From: Collybia mongolica
Taxonomy: Eukaryota; Basidiomycota; Agaricomycetes; Agaricales; Clitocybaceae
Length of the DNA: 64,000 bases
NCBI GenBank assembly: GCA_013420905.1
Contig: JAAXNY010000001.1
Location: forward strand, 4,402,001 to 4,466,000
Reading direction: 5' to 3'
This document shows, one piece after another, positions 45,227-55,397 of the stretch. The notes beneath the pieces were generated by a model. That model did not search any database. It saw only the letters and a program-made list of their open reading frames with translations, and had not been told where the DNA came from. The first letter of the stretch is position 1. Every line of letters begins with the position of its first letter. Made by a program: the position numbers and the translations under genes.

Positions 45227-46143
45227 GTGGCCAAATTCTCTTCCTCCAACTTTTGACAACGTAGACGACGAATTTGCCGAATTCCGCCCATCATCGTCCG
45301 GCGTCGAAAGAAAGGAAATCTGTATGGTTTTAATAATCAAAGCATAAACCATCAATTCTCTGAACCAGATTCTGCCCACTGGGGGCCAACGGGCAAGATC
45401 TGGCTTGCTACGCCTGTCTAGCAAGGAATATCAGTTGAGAAGCCGTTGTAGTTTGGGCACGCTCATGCAACGCGCCATCCCACCCCACGCCTAATGTTGA
45501 TCTCGCGTCATCACAAGGTACATCGGTTGATGTCTCTTTAGAGTTTGTGATTGTACCAAACAGGTATCACCTGCCAATCAATGGTTACGACAGGCTCTTC
45601 CCTACCATGGCTAGAGCACTTCACAATTTCACAATTCAAGCTCTAGGTTGACAGAGACAACGGAAGGAATGCGTTGCAGTGTATTTTGGAGTATGGTATC
45701 AATGCTCGCAAACATTCTTGATGATGATTGATGATCCACGACCAACGGCTTCCGTCAAATTCTGCATGTTACATGCAAGCACTGCCAGCCACGCCCTTCC
45801 CTGACATTCCATAAGCGATGGAAACGAATCCAGGTCTCGGTGTGTACAAACACCGGGACTATAGGACAGCTGATATGTTTAATTTATGAAACTCACCCCT
45901 CTGATTCCGCGCTGGAAATCTCATTCTTCCATAGCTTAACTCCAGGTAGGCATCACCAGCGTATTTAGGCCTCCGACATCCGAAAAAGGGTTTGATAATC
46001 GCTTCCAAAGATACTTTTTCCAGGCACGCTGTCAATATCGACAAGTCGAACGTTTCCACAGCTCGAACCGACGTCTATATGTATATGGGAGGCTATAAAA
46101 GGCGAGTCGTTTCTGGGGGGGGCTCTGACTGATCCCACTTGCG
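45227..46143. other. Intergenic between the LINE and the carboxylesterase
   Basis: About 0.9 kb. The first 200 bp contain short exon-like frames ending in a stop at 45419-45421 (reading P-T-G-K-I-W-L-A-T-P-V), which may belong to a small gene interrupted by the LINE. A weak TATA-like motif (ctataaaag, 46093-46101) lies about 45 bp before the esterase start. Confidence 0.4.
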
Positions 46144-48265
46144 ATGCTGTTCTCAAGCTCAGTATACTCCGCGGTCCAATTCGTCGCCAATCTTGCTTTT
46201 CAGGTGCCTATTGGATTTAGACATGACATCATCGACACAGGCTATGCAAAGTATCTGGGTAACCGGACTATGCCGAATACTGTAGCATATCTCGGTATTC
46301 CGTATGCTGAACCACCTATCGGTGAACGTCGGTTTCGCGCACCTGCGCCCCTGGACACTGCACGAATCGCCCATACACAAGGACTTGATGGTAATGTGAT
46401 AGATGCAAGAGACTACCCAGACTTTTGTGTTCAAGGTCCTCTTGGACGTTCGTATGGCTTCTGTTTTTTCATCAGTTGTCTTCTAAATTTGCTCTAGCGA
46501 CTCCGGGCGGCGCTGGCAGCGAGGATTGTCTGAAAGTCAATATATATGCCCCCGTTGGAGCACGACAAGGGAGCAATCGTACGTTTTTTATATTTATGAG
46601 GTGTACGGATGCCCATAACTATTGATAGTTCCCGTTCTTGTATTTATGCACGGAGGAGGTAAGTAAAGCAGGCCGAATCCACCATCGTTTCCTCCAGCTC
46701 AACTTGCTCATGTTTTAGGATTTACGTTTGGAAACCCACGTAGCTGGCCTTTCGATCACTGGGTTGAGCAAAGCCCGAACGTCGTCATCGTGTCCATCTA
46801 CTATCGACTATCTTCGTTTGGTTTCATGGCGGTCCCTGAATTCCGTGATCCCGCAATGGGCGATTTCAACGCTGGTTTGCAAGATCAGATTGAGGCGCTG
46901 AGATGGGTCAAACGCTATATTTCAAAGTTTGGCGGAAACCCACACCAAGTTACTATCAATGGTCAGAGTTCAGGTGCCAACTCAGTTCAGCTCCACCTCC
47001 TCTTTGCTGGTGTTCGCGAAAGGTTATTCCATGCCGCTATCGCTCAGAGCGCCCCGCGAAGACCATTACCGACTCCCGAACAACAAGCGGTAAATAACTT
47101 TCAAGCCTTTATTTCCGTATCTCCCCATGTCTAACTCCCTCCCTACAAAGCCTCTTTTCGACTTTTATGCCAAAAAAGCTGGATGTGGCCCAGGTTCTGT
47201 TGCAAAACGTTTGGCCTGCCTGCGATCTGCCAGTGTCAGTACTCTGGCTCGCGCGCAGGAAGCAGCATTAGCATCTACCTAGTGAGTGGATTGTTTTGGT
47301 TCGTTCAGCGATATAATGACATATCGTTAGCACCGCAACTCCATACAAGGCCTTCCAGCCTATTCTTGATGGAAAACTACTCACTGAATATCCAACACCC
47401 GCTGTTAAACATCAACATTTTGCAAGGGTGCCCTTCATAATCGGGTATGTCAGGAACTCGGACAAATATTACTTGCATGTAACCCACCTGGCAGATCAAC
47501 GACCAACGAGACCCTTACAGGTGGGCCGGACATTCGTACGGCTTGGAAAACATTCTGCCCAGGGATAACCGACAACGACGTTGATTCACTACTTAATGTT
47601 GGTTTGCGGTTAATATTCCAAACAACAGATTACTTACGCCCGGTGAATAGCTTTATCCTTCCTCATCCTTCGCTTCTACCGGACTGCAAAAGCAAACGGC
47701 AATGGGTGACTTTTCTATAAGATGCACCGTGAGGTTAATCATCCGCTTTCGTGTGCTTGGCTAATAGAGTCCCACAGAGGACTATCATGGCAAGCGAATT
47801 CTCAAAATCCGTCCCCACTTGGACATATCGATATAACCAACGAAACCCTACCGAAGCGTCCCTCGGGGTCGAACACTCTGCTGAGAACTGGATGATGTTC
47901 CGAGGATCCAACATTGGGTAACCCTTACTTCTTAAATCTCATGTCTTGCATTATACTCAAATAAGATTCACACAAGGCCCAATGGAACCGTGACTTTTAC
48001 TCCACTGAAACCAGTCGAGAGCGCCTTCGCCTCGGAGCTGATCGCGTACTGGATCTCCTTTGTTCGCACAGGGAACCCGAACGCCTTTAAGCTTCATCGC
48101 TCTCCGGTTTGGAGGACCTACGGCAAGGGGCATAGGCATCGAAATGTGCTACAGCAGAACCCGTTCGGATACACCGCTCGTAGTGGCAGCTTTTTGGAAC
48201 TCGATGAGAACCCTGAGACGCAAAGGTGCAAAGTTACAGGCAGCCAAACGTCACAAGAGAACTAG
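46144..48265 (+). CDS. Type-B carboxylesterase/lipase family protein
   Basis: About ten exons. Landmarks are exon 1 from ATG 46144, exon junctions near 46456/46499, 46579/46629 and 46659/46720, and a stop at 48263-48265. The product is an alpha/beta-hydrolase of roughly 540 residues. Visible motifs are a hydrophobic secretory-type N-terminus; Y-L-G-I-P-Y-A-E-P-P; E-D-C-L-K-V-N-I; the oxyanion motif H-G-G-G; the nucleophile elbow G-Q-S-S-G (G-x-S-x-G); a family-like I-I-G-S-T-T-N-E-T; and the probable catalytic His in V-E-H-S-A-E-N. It would hydrolyse an ester, probably outside the cell; the substrate is unknown. All junctions I tested can be joined in frame, though two need acceptors slightly downstream of the first AG. 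It looks intact. Confidence 0.82.
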
Positions 48266-48903
48266 CTATCACCGAAACATTCTCAACAGACACAAGCTGA
48301 TTATACTTAAATTACTGCGTATGGTATACCTATAAAGTATTTGGATATCCGTTTAGTGTAGTTGAAGACTTCCGAAGCTCTTTTTGACCCTAACAAGAGC
48401 TCGGGGCAGGATACTATATTGGATGATAATACAATAGCGAATTTCCAAATATAAATAAGAAATATAAGTGTAAATGAGCCTTGAGCTAAATCTGGACCCC
48501 GGAGGTATCGGATCTTGGCAGGCACCGGGCTGGTATCACGACCTCAAAATTGGCCCTCTCCCTGATAAAAATATAACCCCGATCAGAGCCAGAAATACAC
48601 AGGTCATTCTGCTATGGCGATACCCATGGAGCACAGGTGTATACGATAACCATTGAGCCAAGAGCTACGAGTAGCTATGGTCTGCGGGTTTTCGATTCAA
48701 ACCCCACGCCTTTTGCTTGATCACCTATGGTCGACGAGTTCGACCATGTGATACAGGTACTCTCTTCAAGTCGATAGCGCTATTCTCGTAGTACAAATGC
48801 TATGTCGCAGGTATGTAAAATCCAATTTAATGATGTTCGGAAGAATCGGAGACATGTGTCCAATTATGAAGACGGGAATCAGGACCGTATTTCTCCTCAC
48901 ATG
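48266..48903. other. Intergenic between convergent genes
   Basis: 638 bp separating two stop codons. It holds three closely spaced hairpins at 48664-48747 and otherwise AT-rich 3' sequence. Confidence 0.5.
48664..48747. repeat. Cluster of three short hairpins
   Basis: agcta/tagct (48664-48676), gggttt/aaaccc with a 7-nt loop tcgattc (48686-48704) and atggtcga/tcgaccat with a 5-nt loop (48727-48747). The middle one recalls a tRNA T-arm but does not fit a complete tRNA. Confidence 0.6.
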
Positions 48904-50643
48904 CTAGAACAGACTAGAGTCTAGAGAGATGTATATGGTTGTTTCTTCATCGCGAAATGTAGTACTTCGATAGTAGGATCCTATCCACATCGTTCGCCCA
49001 TCCTTCTCCAATTCCGGTGCTAAACTCGCATAATATTCGGTTCCAAAGGCGACATCGCCACCCCGAACTGTTAAGCAGACATTGCGAAGCCCACCATACG
49101 GGCCTCCCCATCGACTTCTCCAAAATGCAATGAACGAATCGAGAGTGGGCTCTACATTCCACCCCCTTAAGTCACGCAGTTTCAGACACAGACCTTCTGC
49201 TACAATCGTTTTGAGTATCGACTGCGGGACTGTGTCTCTCGTAACAGCAACAAGGTCAGTGAGATGTGGCATGGCCCTCATTAGCGGTAGGATGGCATCC
49301 GCTGTCATCCAATAGGGGGGAGCTTCAAAATGTTCAAGGGAGCATGTAGAACGACTGATCAGCTCCAGAATTGTTTCCTGAAATTGGCGTGATGACAGTC
49401 CCCCCCACCAGTCACGCGACCGGTCGCCGAGGAATGTTAAGTTCCTCAACTTTGGTACCACGAGAAGTGCCATGATCTTCAAAACAGGTGAGTAATCACT
49501 TTCATCAATAACAATCATTGTATGGAGGTAATCCAAACCGATGGGATTGTCAGACGTCACCACATTGTGCCGTTCCCGCGGGACAAGCTGGAATTCACAA
49601 TGTACGAGTCGTACACAGCTGCGAAGAACGTTTGAGAGTCTGGCAAGTGATATTGCATAGACATTTAAATGGGTAAGCTGGTTCCACGGTAGTGACACGC
49701 GACGGATGATGTCGCTATCAGGATCAATCGTTACCTTTCGAAGTCCACGGCCTGTTGCAAAAAACACGTGTTCAGACCTAGACATAACGATAGAAACTGA
49801 CTCCAGATGGTCGGGAAGTACACAGGGAGTGATGGTCGAAGCGGTAAATCCGTTGAAGGTAATGTGTTGGCTCCGGATGCGCAGAGGGAATTTCGACACG
49901 AGACTGAGGTAGTTTTGAAAGTCTGCTGGGCAACTGATATATGCATCACACTGAATCAAGCCTTGTCCCCCACGATTTGAGCATATATCATTAAATAGAT
50001 GATTTAGCGCCTTGTATTCCGGCGTGGGGATGATGCGCAGACGACCCCAAAGACGTGATTCCGTCATTGCGACATCCCTCCAACTCGAGCAGACTTGGAC
50101 GATATTCCAGATGGGGTGTGTGTAGGAGGGTGACAATGTAATCATGAAGCCGTGCATTTTCATACACCACACGAAGATCTCTGAGATGATTTCTGGCGGT
50201 AAATTCTTGCAGTTATGAGGTGCTATCCACATCCTCAATCTCTCGACCTGTCTGAGAGCCTTTGCGCGGAGATTCTTATGGATAGTCTTCACCATCTCTT
50301 GGAGCCTTGTGATGTTTGTGTCTAGCGATATAACATCAGATTTTTCTCCAGTGAGCATTACTCGTGCGAGTTTGTTCTTGTGTGGGTCTATCCCGACTCT
50401 TAACCGCTCGATCCGAGCGACGGAATTTTCGCGAATCTTCTGAAGGCTTGTTATCGTATCCTGGAGTAACGCAGTGTGGGAGTCCAGAAAACTGATTTCT
50501 GATCTTGCATCCAAGAGCAACTCTCGTACCACTCGCTGCTCCGTTTCTGACAGAATGTCACTTGAATGTGATCGTCCCGTTTCGAGCCGTACTTTCATCA
50601 GGAGTTCCAGGCCATGCAACGTAGGGTAAAGTTCGTCTGCCAT
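48904..50643 (-). CDS. F-box protein with N-terminal coiled coil
   Basis: A single-exon gene of 579 residues. The start is ATG 50643 (M-A-D-E-L-Y); the open frame continues upstream only through a non-ATG codon. A likely intron in the 5' leader ends at an AG one base before the start. Residues about 45-145 are heptad-rich and coiled-coil-like. The F-box follows (L-P-P-E-I-I-S-E-I-F, then V-Q-V-C-S-S-W-R-D-V-A), and the rest resembles degenerate leucine-rich repeats. This arrangement is very common in Agaricomycete SCF-type F-box families. Lack of coding introns contrasts with the multi-exon F-box gene at 18850, so they belong to different subfamilies. Confidence 0.88.
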   Translation of the reverse strand: MADELYPTLHGLELLMKVRLETGRSHSSDILSETEQRVVRELLLDARSEISFLDSHTALLQDTITSLQKIRENSVARIERLRVGIDPHKNKLARVMLTGEKSDVISLDTNITRLQEMVKTIHKNLRAKALRQVERLRMWIAPHNCKNLPPEIISEIFVWCMKMHGFMITLSPSYTHPIWNIVQVCSSWRDVAMTESRLWGRLRIIPTPEYKALNHLFNDICSNRGGQGLIQCDAYISCPADFQNYLSLVSKFPLRIRSQHITFNGFTASTITPCVLPDHLESVSIVMSRSEHVFFATGRGLRKVTIDPDSDIIRRVSLPWNQLTHLNVYAISLARLSNVLRSCVRLVHCEFQLVPRERHNVVTSDNPIGLDYLHTMIVIDESDYSPVLKIMALLVVPKLRNLTFLGDRSRDWWGGLSSRQFQETILELISRSTCSLEHFEAPPYWMTADAILPLMRAMPHLTDLVAVTRDTVPQSILKTIVAEGLCLKLRDLRGWNVEPTLDSFIAFWRSRWGGPYGGLRNVCLTVRGGDVAFGTEYYASLAPELEKDGRTMWIGSYYRSTTFRDEETTIYISLDSSLF

Positions 50644-51671
50644 CCTGCATTCGATACAGGCCGTTAGCAACGGAAAATACTAAATAGCTTGATATACTCT
50701 GGCGTACCTGGCATCTACTGCGGAAGAAAAAAGACAGGATGTCAATTTATAGTTGCATAGCGCACTGAAGTGGGTTGTGACAAATTCACTGCATGTAGAG
50801 AGAGCAGTCCGATGTGGTGCCGAACAAGGAGGTAGTACACGCTCACTCAGGCTTGTGCGATAGGAAGCGTGAGGTCGGATCCGGGGAAGTTGTTTACTTT
50901 TATTGACTTTTTGAAATCAAAGCGCATCGGCCCGTGTTTCCGGACTTCACATTCCAACTTCGAGGACTTCAGGTATCTACAGAAACTCAAGGAAATATTT
51001 CCGCCGAGAATGAAGGCCTAACTTTTCATGGAGGATTTGAAACAGCGGAGACAACAGGCATTTCCAACCTCGAATTACTAAAATACCACAACGTTTCTCT
51101 GAATCCAAGGTGGGCAGTGAGCTCTGTGTACAGTACCTTTTGAATCCTACTGACTCGATTTTTGCTAGCTATTGAGGTGTGCTCCTGCTAAAAGCATAAA
51201 GATACATTGAGTCCTTCTGACTCTATTATTTGCACGAAACTTTGCCCTCCCCATCGGACCGGAGACAGTATTTATGTGTTCCGCGATGTCTGGTATTTAT
51301 AGGACTCAGAAATTTTACAATCGCACAAGCCAGGTGAATTGTTTATTCCGAAGGTCCCGGTTGGCCCTCAAATTCTTAAGCTTCAGTTCGAAGCTTTCGT
51401 TCCAGATTCTACATGGAAACTTGACATTTACTTCAACGGCAGAAAGGAATTCACCATCACACAACGAAAATATCTTCGACTCCATTTTAACTCCATTGCA
51501 GCTTTGTTCCTCGACTCATGTGAGCGTTTGGCCTATTTTGTCGACATTACAAGGTGTACCGCACCGTAGTACCAGGATGGTTGGACCCGACAAGCTGGCT
51601 CGAGACCACAGTGGTATTGTTGAAACCACATAAGAGTAGGAATTTCTTTCAGACTTGGAGAACAAGCTACC
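50644..51671. other. Intergenic with unidentified coding-like fragments
   Basis: About 1 kb. Plus-strand stretches 50934-51143 and 51339-51569 have coding-like composition (for example F-E-A-F-V-P-D-S-T-W-K-L-D-I), but they have no plausible start or recognisable family. They may be remnants of a gene or an unrecognised small gene upstream of the terpene synthase. Confidence 0.35.
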
Positions 51672-52869
51672 ATGACTTTGACTGACAACCTCGTATCTGC
51701 AGGACCAACTACATTCGTCCTTCCCGACCTCCTTGCCAATTGGCCCTTTGACCCAGAGCCCAACCCAAATCAAGACATTGTTGCTGAAAGCGCCGCATGG
51801 GTTGAATCATTTCATCCTTTCGACACCAAAGCTCAAGATGCTTTTAATCGGGCAAATTCGGGATCTTCGTGTCTCTGGCCTATCCTCATGCAACTGGAGC
51901 TCACTTCAGAGTAGCCTGTGACTTGATGAATCTTTGCTTTGTCTTTGATGAACACAGTGATTGCGTGGATGGCCAGGCCGTTGGAACGCAAGCTGCCGCC
52001 ATAATGAATGCACTTAGGTAACAGTTGTGGAATACCGACTATTCAGGGGTCTCACTCCTCACACCTTTCTAGAAATCCAGATATTGTACTTCCAGAAGGC
52101 GACACCCTTCTGGGCGCTATGACCCGAGAGTGAGATAGTGATACAACGTCGAAAATGTAACAATGACTAACAACCACTTCTAGCTTCTGGAAGCGAACAT
52201 CGAAATGTGCCAGCGAGTCATCTGCACAGCGTTTTATTCGTCATTTTGATGAGTACACCGATGCGGTCAGACAAGAAGCAGTGGATCGAGATGCTGGTCG
52301 TATTAGGAGCATTCCTGACTACCTCAAACTACGCCGCGATACCATTGGGGTTCATCCCTCCTTTGATTTCTACCTGCTGCTAGACGATCTCCCCGACGAA
52401 TGTGTCAACCATCCTGACGTTCAAAGGCTGGTCGTCGCGGCAGTGGACATGACTATCCTCGCCAATGTGGGTCATGCACAAATACCGTATTTCTTGGCAC
52501 TCACCATCATCCTAGGATGTCTACTCGTACAACAAGGAACAAGCCAAGGGTGAAGATTCCCACAACCTTGTCGCAGTAGCCATGAAGGAGCATGGTTTCA
52601 CGGTCCAGGAGGCCATGGATCACATCGGCAACCTCTATAACAGTATTCGCAAACGATACTGCGAGGACTTCCAAAATATACCGCGGTTTGGTGATGACAT
52701 GGACGGTTTGGTTCGAGAATTCTGCTATGGGACTGGAATTTGGGTGACAACAAATATCAAGTGGAGTTTTGCCAGTGAGCGTTATTTTGGTAGGGAGGGT
52801 ATGAAGATAACGAAGCATAGAACCGTTTCTTTACTTACAAGTTGCTTGAGTAGATCCCTAGTGTGTTAG
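51672..52869 (+). CDS. Sesquiterpene synthase (trichodiene-synthase type), with a one-base frameshift
   Basis: Four exons (51672-52017, 52073-52129, 52184-52466, 52516-52869) would give about 345 residues. The metal-binding motif D-E-H-S-D (in F-V-F-D-E-H-S-D) and the NSE motif N-D-V-Y-S-Y-N-K-E are intact, as is the C-terminal R-Y-F-G. Such enzymes cyclise farnesyl diphosphate in the cytosol. Exon 1 changes frame near 51849-51853, inside a run of G (cgggc): the upstream frame codes D-A-F-N-R and the downstream frame G-I-F-V-S-L-A-Y-P. One missing base accounts for it; every later exon phase fits only if that base is counted. Either a sequence error in a homopolymer or a very recent inactivation. 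Confidence 0.85.
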
Positions 52870-53720
52870 AGTATTTTGCTTGATCGCTTTGTATGATAAT
52901 CACAGTATGGAAAGACGCGTTGTAAGACCACTGTATGCGGTAGATGCGAAACTTGTAGTTTAGCTTCCCAAATAGGTTCCCTACATATATGTATGCATGT
53001 GCATGAAAAATGTTATATATTCGAAGTGCTGAGATTAAGGCCGCCAGGGCAATTTGGTGTTGTGAGTGCCGTTCACAAACCGATGGAGCCTATATAAGGT
53101 AGTTACGTGCCCCAGCCTCCAAGAAGTGCAGTCGATTACAGCGCGTTGCAGTGGCATCCACTGCAGGAGCCTTCAGGAACATACAAGGTTCTTTGGACAT
53201 CATCATGAACGATTATCGCTTGTGAGTGCATACGAGCTGGAGAGGAGGGTTGACACTTTGGAACAGAGTAGAACCCTCAAGTTTTTTTGGGGGTTTGATT
53301 TGATCCTCTTGCCAGCCACGGCATTTTCTGAGGGCAAGTCCTTTCAGGAATCTAGGGTCGATTGTATAAAGGAGATGTGGCCGTGAACGTATTCAAGTGA
53401 ACCGGGACATCATCACCAGATTCTGTCAGAACTTCGTTGGGAAGGGCGATCGGCCACTCCTAGGCAGGCGGTTGAGCTTGTCACCAGGGTGTAGGGGAGT
53501 ATGAGGTCCAATGGTTTTCGTGGATAGTAAGGTATATCCCGTATAGGCTGCTATAGAGCACCTTGACAATTGGCAACTGACAGGTTTAGTCGGCTGATTG
53601 GGTATAAGTGATTGCAAATCACGTTCTCGCGAACTTTCTAGTATCTTCTAGTGGATCACATCTCCTGCAATAAATTATCCTGGCTAGCAAGCTTCATATC
53701 GTCCAATCCTTATCGCTATC
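52870..53720. other. Intergenic between the terpene synthase and cyclophilin-40
   Basis: 851 bp. TATA-like tatataa at 53091-53097 lies far from any recognised start. Short frames downstream of it (53066-53386) match nothing I know. The sequence before 53721 should contain the cyclophilin promoter. Confidence 0.45.
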
Positions 53721-55225
53721 ATGGCATCCACTCGTCCACTAACCTTTTTCGATATCTCAATTGGCGATAGAGACATTGGAAGAATCGTGTTCTCACTCTA
53801 CGATGACCTCGTTCCAAAGACGGCAGAGAACTTCCGTAAGCTTAAGCTCAGTAAGTTTGGCCAGATGGAATCAGCTAACCGATGGACACTTGCAGGCGCG
53901 CTATGTACAGGAGAAAAGGGGGTAGGACAATCAGGAAAGCCGCTCTCGTACAAGGGGTCGGCCTTCCATCGGATCATCAAAGGGTGAGTGTGTACAGTTC
54001 TCAAGGACGGATCAAATCCCAACCTCCATGGCAGTTTCATGTGCCAGGGCGGAGACTTCACGGCTGGAAATGGTACAGTCGCGATGTTTGCATGTTCGGA
54101 TGGGTGGCCATTAATTAACGACGCGTTCTTACAGGCACTGGTGGTGAATCGATCTATGGCGAAAAATTCGAGGACGAGGCATTCCCTATGAATCACACAA
54201 AACCGTTTTTATTGTCGATGGTACGGACATCGAGCCCTCCTCAGTACAGTGGATTGTTAATAGATTTTCTAGGCCAACGCAGGACCCAACACAAACGGCT
54301 CTCAGTTCTTCATCACCGTGAGCGCGACGCCCCATCTTGATGGAAAGCACGTAGTGTTCGGAGAGGTGATCAAGGGAAAATCTGTAGGTATGTTATATCC
54401 TCCCGCTCTAGTTTGATGACACCTCATGTCTGCGCCAGTCCGTCAGATGGAAAATTTCCCTACTAAAACTGGAGATGTCCCTACCTCCCCTGTTGTAATC
54501 ACAGACTGTGGTATTATTTCGCCAGATGACCCGTCACTCACAGAAGACACAGTCGCTGCGGACGGCGACGGATACGAGGACTATCCCGATGACGAGGATC
54601 GGGACGTACAGAATCCAGAAGTTGCCTTGGACATCGCAAAGTCTGTTAGGGAAGTCGGTAACAAACTTTTCAAGGGAGGGAAAGTCAGTTTAGCACTGGA
54701 GAAATATCTGAGTACGGTCCATCACCCTCTGCACAGGAACTTTTGACTGAGATTCAACTGATATAGAATCCATCCGGTATCTTGACGTACACCCTGTCTT
54801 GCCAGACGGGTCTCCTCCCGAACTGAAGGACTCATACGATGTCCTTCTCACCCCATTACTCCTGAACTCTGCTCTGGCCGCTATCCGAGCTGAGCCTGTA
54901 TCAAATCAGAATGCCACAATGGCTGTGAGGAACACCACACGTGCGCTCGAGAAAATGGACCTCAATACAGCAGATAAAGGTATAAATTCTCATCATGTAC
55001 ACTTACTGCCTATCTGACCTGTCAACCGCAGCAAAAGCGCTGTATCGCCGCGGAGTAGCAAACATCATTCTCAAAGAGGAAGACGACGCTGAGAAAGACT
55101 TTGTGGAGGCTAATAGCCTTGTACCGGACGACAAGGCGATTGCTGCTGAACTAGCGAAGCTAAGGCAGCGTAAAAAGGAAAAGAGGGACAAGGAAAAGAA
55201 AGCATTTAAAAAGATGTTCGCATAA
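53721..55225 (+). CDS. Cyclophilin-40 (peptidyl-prolyl isomerase with TPR domain)
   Basis: Eight exons (53721-53835, 53896-53983, 54035-54072, 54135-54220, 54273-54387, 54439-54711, 54767-54979, 55032-55225) give 373 residues, the normal Cyp40/Cpr6 length. Residues 1-170 are the cyclophilin domain: [34 protein letters not shown], with the active-site Arg and Phe. An acidic linker is followed by a TPR domain ([18 protein letters not shown]) and a Lys-rich tail. Cyp40 is an Hsp90 co-chaperone that binds the MEEVD end of Hsp90 through the TPR. No defect seen. It is convergent with the phosphatase gene (172 bp apart). Confidence 0.94.
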
Positions 55226-55397
55226 TGTAGAAAATAGAGGTCCATACCTAATACCAGGCGCAAAGGCGCAGGTGATCAAATGTATGAATGTAATGCAGTT
55301 TGACAGTATAGTTACAAACCTTGTTGTGAGGCTGCCATAAGATTTGCATAAGTTACATGTATTTTCATGTGAAAAGCGCTATAGAAACACGTAGGTA

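Noticed and set aside
48640..48710. Possible tRNA gene (tRNA-like T-arm gggttttcgattcaaaccc, with an A-box-like stretch nearby)
   Set aside because: The A-box-like sequence tggctcaatgg reads on the opposite strand and in the wrong order, the stem-loop is shifted by one base from a true T-arm, and no acceptor stem can be drawn.
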